This document shows, piece after piece, positions 50,903-59,023 of a stretch of 64,000 nt of DNA. The number at the start of each line of letters is the position of its first letter. The first letter of the stretch is position 1. The stretch comes from Streptomyces sp. 549 (lineage in GTDB: Bacteria; Actinomycetota; Actinomycetes; Streptomycetales; Streptomycetaceae), in NCBI RefSeq assembly GCF_030124175.1, contig NZ_JASKMT010000002.1, positions 372,001-436,000 of the forward strand, written 5' to 3'. The translations under genes and the position numbers were made by a program. The notes below the pieces were generated by a model. It had not been told where the DNA came from and searched no databases. It saw only the letters and a list, made by a program, of their open reading frames with translations.

Positions 50903-53278
50903 TCACGATTCTCTCGTCGCGCTTTCCGCTTTCTCCAGGAACGAACGGCATTCGGCTGTCACGGGGTGTTCTGCACCGAGGTGGGTCAGGCAGGCGCTCA
51001 GAGTGGATCGGGCCAGCGCGACGGCTTCCGCCCGGCGGCCCGAGCCGTCGGTGATCCGGGCGAGTTCCACCTGGACGAGCAGGGTGTGGGCGTGCGCCTC
51101 TCCCAGGGACGACAGCCGAGTGGTGAGCACCTGGCGGGCCAGGCATTCCGCCTCCTCCCACTGTCCCCGGCCCCGCAGCACCGAGGCCAGGCGATGGGCA
51201 CTCGCCGTGGTCAGCCAGTGGTCGGGGCCCTTGGCCGCGCGGTGTCCTTCGAAGGCACTGCGCGCCGGTGCTTCCGCTTCGTCGGGCCTGCCCAGCTCGT
51301 CGAGTACGAACGCCCGGGTGAGCAGGCACGTGAGGGTCACGGGGTGCTCCTCGCCCAGAACCCGGGTGCTGGTCTCACTGATCTCCTCGGCGAGGCGCAC
51401 GTTCTCCTCCCTTTCGCCGAGCCGACACAGCACCTCGGCCAGGAGCCCCTTGCTGAGCAGTGTGTCGGGATGCTCGGCACCGAGGGTCCGCGCCCGTCCT
51501 TCCGCGGCCCTGCGCACCGTGCTTTCCGCAGCGCGCACATCGCCCACCCAGTACAGGGGGAAGTACAGGTGGTGAGCGCTGCTGAGCGTCGTGGGCGCGT
51601 CCGGTCCGTCGGTGCGCTCCCTGGCCTGCAGGACCTCCTGCTGCAGCGTCAGGCATTCCTCGTACTCGCCAAGTGCCAGCAGGACCTGGCCCAGCACCTG
51701 CTTGTCGGTCAGGGACTCGGTCGTGCTGGTCGTGCTGGCCGCGCTGGTCGCGGTGTCCCGGGAGGCGACGGTGACGGTCAGGCGGGCGAGAGCGAGCAGG
51801 TTCTCGTGATCGTCGCGTTCGACCATGTGGGTCCGCAGCTGCCGGGCGACAGTCAGGGCCAACGGCAGGGCGTCGGCTCCGTGTTCGCCAGCCCGCTTCA
51901 GGACCTGGGCCACGTGCGGGATCAGCAGTCGGCGCATCCTGTCACCAGCCGGAGTGGCACCGGCCGGTTCCGGGAGGGCCTGCGAGAGCAGGGCCGCCGC
52001 GGCAGCCAGCAGGATCGGCCGCTGGGCTTCCGGCGTGCTGGTCCACACGGTGTCCAGCACCAGCCCGTGGACTCGCAGCAGACGCAGCGGCGGGCCTGAC
52101 TGCTCGTGCAACTCGTCCACCGCGACGAGCGAGTGGTCGACCAGTGCCTTCAGGCAGGGGGCGATGGTGGTCTCGGCCAGCGGCGGGTCGACGTCTCCCA
52201 GCCCCGACGAGGCCACCGCACGCGGCGGGATCACGCCGACGGGCAGCGGGTCGGAGGCGAAGCAGCTGAGGAGCCGCATCAGCGTGGTCGCAGCGGGCAG
52301 GCCCCGCTCCGCAAGCCCGTCCAGCGAGAGCTGCCAGGTGCTGCTGAGGGCCCGTCGCGGCTCGTTCTCCCAGGGCACCACGCCCTGGTCGATCCGGGTG
52401 CTCGGGTTGTCGGCCATTCTGCGGCGTAGCTCGTCCATGGTCATGGGCTCCAGAATCTGCTGTGACAGCTGGGACCCCGCCAGGGTCAGCGCCAGCGGGA
52501 GGCATCCGACGGCCTGGGCAAGAAGCAGTGCCTCGGTGTCGCTGCCCGTGGACGGCGCGAGATCGCGCAGGACGAGCGCGGCGTCCTCCGGGTCGAGAAG
52601 GTCGACGCGGTGCGTCTCGGCGTGCGACCAGAGCGCCGAGTGGCTCTGCCGGGTGGTGACGAGCACGGTGCCGTGGCAACTCGACCTGAGCCAGCCGCCG
52701 TCGAGGCACGCGGGGTCGTCCGCGTTGTCCAGCACCAGGAGCCACGGTCTGTCCGGCCCGTCCAGGTGGTGCCACACCAGGTCGGCGGCCGGCCGGTGCC
52801 CCCGCTGGACTGCCTCCAACTCCGCTGCCGTCGCTCCGCGATCCGCGGCGACGGCGAGCATGCCGGCCCGCAGGGAGGTCCGGTGGGCCGCGTTGACCCA
52901 GAAGCCGTCGATCTCCCGTGTCGCTGTGCACTCGTCGAAGACGTGACGGGCCAGCGTCGTCTTTCCGCAGCCGCCCATGCCGTGGAGGACGTGGACGCGC
53001 TTCCCGGAGAGCGTCCTCACCGCGGCGGTGAGCAGCGCCTTGTACTCGACACGGTCGCGGACCTCGACGGGCTTGGGCGCCGCGACGGGGACCCTGACCG
53101 AGTCAGGTCCCATGTACGGTTCCCGCACGGCCTGCCCGGGCAGGAGGACCGGTGACCCCTCCGGGTAGTGGTGGTGGTGCTCGGTGATGTGCTGGTCCCG
53201 GGCGGCCTGGAACAGCCTCCCGTAGTCGGAGACGGCGACCTGCGGGTCAGCCCGTCCCTCCACCTTCTCCTGTGGCAT
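50903..53278 (-). CDS. NLR-like NB-ARC/TPR ATPase with N-terminal amyloid-like motif
   Basis: 791 residues. Residues 18-37 (S-D-Y-G-R-L-F-Q-A-A-R-D-Q-H-I-T-E-H-H) form a short motif matching the tail of the neighbouring protein at 53383-53799. The NB-ARC domain (about 75-400) has P-loop GMGGCGKTT (100-108, Lys 106), Walker B WLLVLDNADD, TTRQS sensor region and the G-C-L-P-L-A-L helix. C-terminal TPRs of the kinesin-light-chain-like kind (EHPDTL, EHPVTL, about 560-785) probably sense a ligand. This is the STAND/NLR layout, used for immune or programmed cell-death control. ATG 53278 has no strong ribosome site. The putative effector gene lies 104 bases upstream on the same strand. Confidence 0.85.
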   Translation of the reverse strand: MPQEKVEGRADPQVAVSDYGRLFQAARDQHITEHHHHYPEGSPVLLPGQAVREPYMGPDSVRVPVAAPKPVEVRDRVEYKALLTAAVRTLSGKRVHVLHGMGGCGKTTLARHVFDECTATREIDGFWVNAAHRTSLRAGMLAVAADRGATAAELEAVQRGHRPAADLVWHHLDGPDRPWLLVLDNADDPACLDGGWLRSSCHGTVLVTTRQSHSALWSHAETHRVDLLDPEDAALVLRDLAPSTGSDTEALLLAQAVGCLPLALTLAGSQLSQQILEPMTMDELRRRMADNPSTRIDQGVVPWENEPRRALSSTWQLSLDGLAERGLPAATTLMRLLSCFASDPLPVGVIPPRAVASSGLGDVDPPLAETTIAPCLKALVDHSLVAVDELHEQSGPPLRLLRVHGLVLDTVWTSTPEAQRPILLAAAAALLSQALPEPAGATPAGDRMRRLLIPHVAQVLKRAGEHGADALPLALTVARQLRTHMVERDDHENLLALARLTVTVASRDTATSAASTTSTTESLTDKQVLGQVLLALGEYEECLTLQQEVLQARERTDGPDAPTTLSSAHHLYFPLYWVGDVRAAESTVRRAAEGRARTLGAEHPDTLLSKGLLAEVLCRLGEREENVRLAEEISETSTRVLGEEHPVTLTCLLTRAFVLDELGRPDEAEAPARSAFEGHRAAKGPDHWLTTASAHRLASVLRGRGQWEEAECLARQVLTTRLSSLGEAHAHTLLVQVELARITDGSGRRAEAVALARSTLSACLTHLGAEHPVTAECRSFLEKAESATRES

Positions 53279-53382
53279 CCACTCAGGCTTTCCACTCGGT
53301 CCGGGCTTTCACTGGGTGCCCCACGGGGTTGCGCGAAGCCGTCCCCCGGTGCGGCGGGTCTGCCGACATCCGGTAGCCGAGC

Positions 53383-53799
53383 TCACCCCTCGTGGATGGT
53401 CTGGTTGCCGCCTGCCTGGTAGACACGTGCCCGACCTGACGCTGTGGCGTTCATGGTGATCGTGGTGAGCCGGTCCTGGGCGTCGGCCGGGAGCATCGGA
53501 CGCCACTCCTCGTCGAGGACCCGCTGCAGTTCGTCTCTCAGGTTCGGATCGTCCCGCAGCAGTCGCCGTAGCCGCCGCTGCCAGTCCTCGGCCAGGCCCT
53601 CCTCCACGTCGGACTGTCCGGCCGCCCGTGCGGCGAGCAGTTCGGCCCGCACCTCTTCGAGTTCGTCCTCGATGGCGCGTGTGCGTTCCGGGTGTACCCG
53701 CCGCCACAGACCCACGGCCATCGAACGGGCCTGCTCCCAGGTGTCCGTGGCCATGCTGCTCACCAGCGCCGTACCTGCCGCGAGTACCAGAGTCTCCAC
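53383..53799 (-). CDS. Small helical protein with C-terminal amyloid-like motif (candidate Bell-domain effector)
   Basis: 138 residues. The N-terminus is a hydrophobic/amphipathic helix (METLVLAAGTALVSSMATD), followed by long charged helices (about 20-110, LWRRVHPERTRAIEDELEEVRAE and EDWQRRLRRLLRDDPNLRDELQRVL). The last 17 residues (G-R-A-R-V-Y-Q-A-G-G-N-Q-T-I-H-E-G) match the N-terminal motif of the adjacent NLR-like protein at about 6 of 13 positions with conservative swaps. This domain order is that of NLR-controlled effectors: pore-forming or membrane-targeting helical domain plus amyloid signalling motif. Assignment to the published Bell-type group is by resemblance. No ribosome site is strong, though GGGGGGCACC precedes ATG 53799. 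Confidence 0.75.
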   Translation of the reverse strand: METLVLAAGTALVSSMATDTWEQARSMAVGLWRRVHPERTRAIEDELEEVRAELLAARAAGQSDVEEGLAEDWQRRLRRLLRDDPNLRDELQRVLDEEWRPMLPADAQDRLTTITMNATASGRARVYQAGGNQTIHEG

Positions 53800-54501
53800 G
53801 GTGCCCCCCTGTAGACGTGCCTGTCATCGTAGGCGGACCGGGGGCGGATTCGGAGGGTTTTGCCGCTGCGGCTCGGCCTGAGCACCACCTCTCGCCGGTG
53901 CTCAGCCGACCGCTGCCGCGACCCGTTGTCGCCGACCACCGCGGATAAAGGTGTGCGAGGGGCCGGATCCGGCCATGTCCGTGGTCGGGTTGCGCCGGCC
54001 TTTCGGCGGGCCCGTGCATCGTCGGGAGTCTCCTGGCACGCTCACTACCGACACCACCACCACTACACAGGGTTATCGGCAGGTGGCGTCTGAGTCCGGA
54101 CGTCGGGGTGTGCTCCCGTGGATGTCGGGGAGTCATGCGCGCCCCGGCCCCGACGAGGGGACGTAACGTCCGGCGCCGACGGCCGTCTCGTGAAGTTTCC
54201 GGGGGTGTCGCCGGAGCCGAAAGAGAGCGTTCTCACACCCCCCGCACACGGACAGCCCGGTACGGTCGATGATGACCGTACCGGGCCGTCGCGCCCCCGT
54301 GACCGGCAGGCCGTACGAACCCCCGTGGCCGTACGCCCTGCTCGTCTATTTTGTTTTACGTGCTGTTGAGAGAGTACGGCGAGGGTGGCCCCCTTTGTCA
54401 AGCACGTTTTACGGCGGACAGCGGAAGCTACGCGTGCGTAAACTTCAGTAGAGGACGGCTGCGGTTGACCAGCCGCAGCGTTGATCACAGGGGGTGATGG
54501 G
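53800..54501. other. Gene-poor region between the effector gene and the XRE cassette
   Basis: 702 bases. I see no credible gene. Elements: a dyad CTGAGCACC/GGTGCTCAG (53878-53886/53897-53905), a 14-base palindrome GGCCGGATCCGGCC (53961-53974), and an AT-richer patch at 54340-54420 with two copies of GTTTTACG (54353-54360 and 54406-54413) and a TTGTCA element (54395), probably the promoter of the XRE cassette at 54502. Confidence 0.45.
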
Positions 54502-54993
54502 GTGGACAGGGGGACACCGGAAAGCGAGCGCACCATCGCTCAGCGACTGGACCACCTGATCGGGACGATCCATCCGGCGGGTCGCGGCCCGCTGAGCTAC
54601 ATGGAGATAGCCGACGGGATCAAGGAGAAGGCCGGTCCCGACGGGCCGACCGTCTCGCACGCCACGATTCAGAAGATCCGCAAAGCGGAGATCGTCGATC
54701 CCAAGGTGAGCACGCTCACGGTGATCGCGGGCTTCTTCGGGGTGCCGGTGACGTACTTCTTCGACGCCTCGGTTGCCGAGCGGGTGGACGCGAAACTCGC
54801 CAAGATCAAAGAGCGGGTCGAACTCACCAGAGCACAAAGGGAGTTGGTCGAAATCCTCGATGACGGGGATGTGCGCGACGTGGCGGTGCGGATGAACGGG
54901 CTGTCCGCCGGGAGCCTGCACGCCATCCGCGGGGTGATCGACCAGGCCCGCAGGCTGGAGGGCCTGCCCGACACCCCTGAAAAGCGCGAATAA
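54502..54993 (+). CDS. XRE-family helix-turn-helix protein
   Basis: 163 residues. The N-terminal half is an atypical HTH: RLDHLIGTIHPAGRGPLSYMEIADGIKEKAG, then THATIQKIRKAEIVDPKVSTLTVIAGFFGVPVTYFFD, as in the actinobacterial HTH proteins that precede ImmA/IrrE peptidases. The C-terminal part is helical (about 95-163). GTG 54502 is preceded by CAGGGGGTGATGG. A ribosome site and a metallopeptidase gene on the same strand 165 bases downstream suggest a shared regulatory unit; cleavage of this protein by the peptidase is possible, by analogy to ImmR/ImmA. Confidence 0.85.
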   Translation: MDRGTPESERTIAQRLDHLIGTIHPAGRGPLSYMEIADGIKEKAGPDGPTVSHATIQKIRKAEIVDPKVSTLTVIAGFFGVPVTYFFDASVAERVDAKLAKIKERVELTRAQRELVEILDDGDVRDVAVRMNGLSAGSLHAIRGVIDQARRLEGLPDTPEKRE

Positions 54994-55158
54994 GGCCCGC
55001 TGGAGCCCATCTCCGTTCTTGTCGCGATTTCGCCGGACCTCGCAGCGGGGATAACACGGCAGTTCACCGGGCGGACGCCGGGGCGACCCGGAAATGTCCG
55101 AGAGCATTTGGTCGAGCGGGAGCCGAGCGGCCTAAACTACGGCTCCGAAGGAGACCGT

Positions 55159-55713
55159 ATGCCCAGAAAGAGCCGCCGTGCCCGCTGCGAGGCTGCCGCT
55201 GACGCGCTCGACATTCCGCGACCGTTCGACCTCGACGCGCTCTGCGAGCGCGTCGCGGCGGACCGCGGACGGCCGCTGCGGCTCGTCCCGCTCGAAGGCG
55301 CCCCCGACGGCAGCCTGCCCTGCGGGGTGTGGGTCGCCACCGCCAGCACCGACGTCATCTTCTACGAGCCCGCGACCAGCGGTGTGCACAAGCTCCAGAT
55401 CGTGCTGCACGAACTGGCGCACCTGCTGCTCGGCCACGGCGCTCCGGACGCGGAACGCCCCGCCTACGCGGTGCGCCTGCTCGACGACGCCGCAGCCGTC
55501 CACCGTGACGACGAGGACGAGCTAGACCTGGACCAGCTGATGCACGTACTCGGACGCACCAGCTACACCGACGGCGAGGAACGCGACGCCGAGCTGCTGG
55601 CCAGCATCCTCAGCGAGCGTGCCCTGCGCGGCGGCGCTCCGGCGACGTCGGACCAGGCGGCGGGTGTGCTCAACCGGCTCAACGACGTCTTCGGCCACCC
55701 CATACGCGGATGA
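55159..55713 (+). CDS. ImmA/IrrE-family (M78) metallo-endopeptidase
   Basis: 184 residues. The zinc motif HELAH (His 84, Glu 85, His 88) with downstream acidic residues DAERPAYAVRLLDD fits the M78 family. Such enzymes cleave XRE repressors in response to stress or DNA damage (ImmA on ImmR, IrrE on DdrO). Start ATG 55159 has AAGGAG 6 bases upstream. The membrane protein starts 7 bases after its stop, so they form an operon. Confidence 0.9.
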   Translation: MPRKSRRARCEAAADALDIPRPFDLDALCERVAADRGRPLRLVPLEGAPDGSLPCGVWVATASTDVIFYEPATSGVHKLQIVLHELAHLLLGHGAPDAERPAYAVRLLDDAAAVHRDDEDELDLDQLMHVLGRTSYTDGEERDAELLASILSERALRGGAPATSDQAAGVLNRLNDVFGHPIRG

Positions 55714-55720
55714 GGCGCCT

Positions 55721-57103
55721 GTGCAGACCGCTGTTCTGATCCTGCTGTGGACCATGGTCCTCTGGCGGGCCCCGGCCGCGCTGCGGCCCGGCGGCCCGGC
55801 GAAGCAGCGCCCGCTGTGGTTCACCTTCGCCGCGCTGACCGTCGCCATGACGCTGCGGCTGCCCGACGTCATGACGACCCTCGACGGCCACACCGGCGTC
55901 AACAACCTGTCGACGCTGCTCAAGCACCTGCTGGGCGTGCTCGCCGCCGCGTCCCTGCTGGAGTTCGTCTTCGGCATGACCCGCCCCGACAACCGCTCCG
56001 GCCAACGCCTGCGCCTGGCCGTCACCGGCACCGTGATGGCCGTGCTCGTCGCCCTGTTCGCGGTGATGCCGCGGGAGACGGAGGTCGCGGACTTCTACGA
56101 GACCAGCGCCGGCTCCGTCACCGCCACCGGCTACCTGCTGGTGTTCTTCGGCTTCCTGGGCTCCGCGATGGCCGCAGCCGCTTGGCTGTTCTGGGGCTCC
56201 AGCCGCCACGCCGGCGCCGGCTGGCTGCGCACCGGGCTGCGCATCCTCGGCGCGGGCACCGCCGCGGGCGTGGCGTACGCGGTGGTCCGTGCCACCTACC
56301 TGGTGCTGCGCCTGACCACCCGCGCCGACGACCCGGCGCGCGACGCGACGGTGAGCGACACCACCGACGTGCTCAAGCACGTCGCCATCGCCCTGATAGT
56401 GATCGGCAGTTCGGTTCCGGCGGTGGGCGTCGCGTGGCAGTCGGCACGGTACTGGGCGCATCTGCGCCGGCTCCGCCCGCTGTGGCACGACCTCACCGCG
56501 GCTGTCCCCGAAGTGGTCCTGGACGAGCGGTTGCGGCGCCGGGAACTGCGGCTGCGGCTGCACCGCACGGTGGTCGAGATCCGCGACGCGCTGCTCGCCC
56601 TGCAACCGCACGTCACCACCGCGCATCGGGACGCGGCGGAGGAGGCGGCCACCGCCGCCGGACCCACCGGCACGGACCGCCGGGCCGTCGCCGAGGCGGG
56701 GTGGGTTGAGCTGGCCCGTGCCGCCAAGCTCGCCGGTCATCCGCCCGCCACCACCGTGCAGCGCCGCGACCCCGGCGGGCCCGACGAGGACGGCGACGGG
56801 TCCTCCTCCGGCGTGCGCCGCCCCGGTGACGCACCGCACGACCTGGAGGCCGAGGCCCGCTGGCTGCGCCGGGTGGAAGCGGCCCGGCACACCCCGCAGG
56901 TCAGGGACTTCACCGCCGCACATCTGCCGAGCACCCGCAGTCCCGAGACCCCGACGCCCGGCCGGGGCACGTCCGAAGCCCCGGCGTCCGAAGCCCCGGC
57001 GCCCGAAGCCCCGGCGCCCGAAGCCCCGGCGTCCGAAGCCCCGGCACCCGATGCTCCGGTGTCCGGTGACCGATCCTCCCGTCAGGAGACCGCCTCCTCG
57101 TGA
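55721..57103 (+). CDS. MAB_1171c-family membrane protein (7-TM) with disordered tail
   Basis: 460 residues. About seven hydrophobic helices span 1-240 (for example LWFTFAALTVAMTL, LLEFVFGMT, GYLLVFFGFLGSAMAAAAWLFW). A coiled-coil-like charged region follows (about 245-330), then a disordered Pro/Ala/Glu tail with a repeated A-P-A-P-E unit (about 425-455). This matches the MAB_1171c 'putative transporter' family, found with XRE and M78 genes in actinobacteria. Function is unknown; a membrane sensor is a plausible reading. GTG 55721 starts 7 bases after the peptidase stop; the ribosome site is weak. Confidence 0.8.
   Translation: MQTAVLILLWTMVLWRAPAALRPGGPAKQRPLWFTFAALTVAMTLRLPDVMTTLDGHTGVNNLSTLLKHLLGVLAAASLLEFVFGMTRPDNRSGQRLRLAVTGTVMAVLVALFAVMPRETEVADFYETSAGSVTATGYLLVFFGFLGSAMAAAAWLFWGSSRHAGAGWLRTGLRILGAGTAAGVAYAVVRATYLVLRLTTRADDPARDATVSDTTDVLKHVAIALIVIGSSVPAVGVAWQSARYWAHLRRLRPLWHDLTAAVPEVVLDERLRRRELRLRLHRTVVEIRDALLALQPHVTTAHRDAAEEAATAAGPTGTDRRAVAEAGWVELARAAKLAGHPPATTVQRRDPGGPDEDGDGSSSGVRRPGDAPHDLEAEARWLRRVEAARHTPQVRDFTAAHLPSTRSPETPTPGRGTSEAPASEAPAPEAPAPEAPASEAPAPDAPVSGDRSSRQETASS
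56989..57055 (+). repeat. In-frame 12- to 15-bp repeats in the membrane protein tail
   Basis: Repeats of GCCCCGGCGCCCGAA and GCCCCGGCGTCCGAA type encode E-A-P-A-[SP]-E units near the end of the MAB_1171c-like gene. Four or more copies differ by single bases, indicating recent expansion. Confidence 0.7.
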
Positions 57104-57801
57104 GCCCACACCGCGCAGGAGCGCCCGACAGCCGGACGGCCGCCGCCGGCACCACCACCGCCGCCGGCACCACTGACCCGGTGCCCGACGCCGGGACCGA
57201 CGGGACGGCGGCACCGCCCGCACGTCCGGAACGCGGCTTCGCCCGGTTCGTCACCGACGCCTTCGAGCCGAAGAACTGGATCATCGCGCTGACCGTGGTG
57301 GTCGGCTGGCAGGTCGCCGGTCTCACCGGCGTCGGCTGGGGGCTGTTCGGCGCGGTGTTCGCGGCCGTGTTCCCCGTCCTGTTCATCACCTTCGGCATCC
57401 GCCGGGGCACCTGGGCCGACCGGCACCTGGGCGTACGGCAGCAGCGCCTCGTGGCGATGGTGTTCATCATCAGCTCGGTACTCACCGGCACGCTCCTCAT
57501 GGTGCTGCTCGGCGCACCTCAGGCGATGGTCGCCCTGATCGCCGCGATGGTCGCCACTCTCGTGGTGCTCATGGCGATCACCGTGGCCTGGAAGGTGTCC
57601 GTGCACGCGGCCGTCTCGGCCGGCAGCGTGGCGATCCTGACCCTGGTCTTCCACGGGCCCCACCCGCTGGTGCTGCTGCCGCTGGTCGTCCTGGTCGGCT
57701 GGTCGCGGATCGCGCTGCGCGACCACACGCCCGCCCAGGTGGTCACCGGCGCCCTGCTCGGCGCGCTGATCGCGGGCAGCACCTTCGCGCTCCTGCGCTG
57801 A
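57100..57801 (+). CDS. PAP2-like integral membrane phosphatase-family protein
   Basis: 233 residues. The N-terminal 45 residues are polar and Ala/Pro/Thr-rich, then about five hydrophobic helices. The C-terminal half has elements of the PAP2 phosphatase active site: K-V-S-V-H-A-A-V-S-A-G (motif 2-like His) and G-W-S-R-I-A-L-R-D-H-T-P-A-Q-V-V-T-G (motif 3-like Arg and His). It could dephosphorylate membrane lipids. GTG 57100 overlaps the previous stop by 4 bases (GTGA), so it is coupled to the MAB_1171c-like gene. Confidence 0.75.
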   Translation: MSPHRAGAPDSRTAAAGTTTAAGTTDPVPDAGTDGTAAPPARPERGFARFVTDAFEPKNWIIALTVVVGWQVAGLTGVGWGLFGAVFAAVFPVLFITFGIRRGTWADRHLGVRQQRLVAMVFIISSVLTGTLLMVLLGAPQAMVALIAAMVATLVVLMAITVAWKVSVHAAVSAGSVAILTLVFHGPHPLVLLPLVVLVGWSRIALRDHTPAQVVTGALLGALIAGSTFALLR

Positions 57802-57895
57802 CCCCGCCGCCGGTGACCGGATCGTTCCGGCCACCGGCCCGTTCTGCCGCCGGCCCCTGGCCCGGTGCGGTGCGCGGATCACGAGGTGCCCTGCC

Positions 57896-58831
57896 TCAGT
57901 GGGAGAGCTGCCCGCGGACGGCGCCGTCGGGGAACTCCTTGTTGTGCACGTTGAGGTAGAAGCCGTTCGCGTTCGCCGCGATGTGCTTCAGACCCGCCGG
58001 GTTCAGCTTGTTTACGACACCGGACACCGCGAAGATGTTCTCCGGGATCGGGGTGGTGAACAGCGGGAACCGCACGTCGCCGTTCTTGCCGAACCCGCCC
58101 TCGTGCACGTGCGCGGCCTGCGGTGCGCCGATGTTCACCCAGGCCAGCGAGTAGTGCGCCTTGTTGTGCCGGGGGTCGACGAAGCCGATGCCGAAGCCGT
58201 CCAGGTCACCGGCCAGCGGCACGCCCTCGCTGCTGATCTCCTGGAACCCGCTGGCCAGGGCGCGAAGCTTGCCGGCCTTGATGATTTCCAGCGGGTTGAT
58301 CGCCTTCTTGATCGGCTTGAGCTGGCCGCGCACCGCGCCGTCGGGGAACTTCTTGTTGTGCAGGTTGACGTAGAAGCCGTGCGGTTTGGCGATGATGGCC
58401 TTGGCGATCTTGGCGTCCTCCACGCTGACGTGCCCGGCCGCCGCCCGTACCGTCTTGGGCATCGGCGTGCCGAACAGCGGCACCGCGACGTCCCCGTTCT
58501 TGCCGAGCCCGCCGATGTGGATGTGTCCGGCCGCGGGGGCCTCGATGCCCTTCCACTTCAGCGCGAACGTGACCCGGTCGCCCTTGACGTTCACCAGCGC
58601 GATGGCCTTGCCGTCGGGGTCGCCCGCACCACGCTTGCCGTCCTCGGACACCTCCTGCGCGCCGGTGAGCACCGCGGCCAGGGAGACCGACTTGCCCTTC
58701 GCCGGCTTGGTGGTGGTGGTCGTGGTGGGGACCGTGCTGCTGCCGTGTGAGGTGTGGGCGGAGGCCGGGGAGGTTCCCAGCAGGCCCAGGGCGAGTGCCG
58801 CGGCCGAGAGGGCCAGAAAGCGCCGTCGCAT
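57896..58831 (-). CDS. Secreted protein with two CHRD domains
   Basis: 311 residues. A signal peptide (1-27, ending S-A-H-T) leads a Thr/Lys-rich linker, then two CHRD domains (about 50-165 and 190-305). Each has the repeated pattern GHIHIGGLGKNGDVAVPLF ... AKPHGFYVNLHNKKFPDGAVRGQL. CHRD domains occur in chordin and in bacterial extracellular proteins; the role here is not known. ATG 58831 with AAAGGACGG upstream. It is divergent from a lipoprotein gene at 59024, and both are secreted. Confidence 0.9.
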   Translation of the reverse strand: MRRRFLALSAAALALGLLGTSPASAHTSHGSSTVPTTTTTTKPAKGKSVSLAAVLTGAQEVSEDGKRGAGDPDGKAIALVNVKGDRVTFALKWKGIEAPAAGHIHIGGLGKNGDVAVPLFGTPMPKTVRAAAGHVSVEDAKIAKAIIAKPHGFYVNLHNKKFPDGAVRGQLKPIKKAINPLEIIKAGKLRALASGFQEISSEGVPLAGDLDGFGIGFVDPRHNKAHYSLAWVNIGAPQAAHVHEGGFGKNGDVRFPLFTTPIPENIFAVSGVVNKLNPAGLKHIAANANGFYLNVHNKEFPDGAVRGQLSH

Positions 58832-59023
58832 GGTGCCGTCCTTTCGGAAGCTGTCGACGACCGGCGCGGAGAGCGACCGGTCAACCTCACCCACGCACCC
58901 GGGCCGCGAAACACTCAGACCCGGCCGGACTTTGCTTCGTTTGCCTCAAGACTGAGTACGACGGCCCGCGTTGTCCGTATCCCCCTTCCGACATGACCGT
59001 GACGGAGGACGAGGAAGCCCATC
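58832..59023. promoter_or_regulatory. Divergent promoter region of the CHRD protein and the lipoprotein
   Basis: 192 bases. A less G+C-rich stretch, GGACTTTGCTTCGTTTGCCTC (58932-58952), followed by GACTGAG, may be a -35/-10 pair for the lipoprotein. The ribosome site GGAGGACGAGG precedes ATG 59024. No dyad stands out. Confidence 0.4.

Noticed and set aside
53951..54536. Open frames on both strands in the 53.8-54.5 kb gap, including a minus-strand frame 54063-54536
   Set aside because: They lack ribosome sites, and the minus frame overlaps the XRE gene start and its promoter.
54502..57801. Considered a prophage repressor module (XRE plus ImmA-like)
   Set aside because: No phage structural, integrase or lysis genes nearby and base composition matches the chromosome; the association with a 7-TM and PAP2 protein fits a host signalling cassette better.
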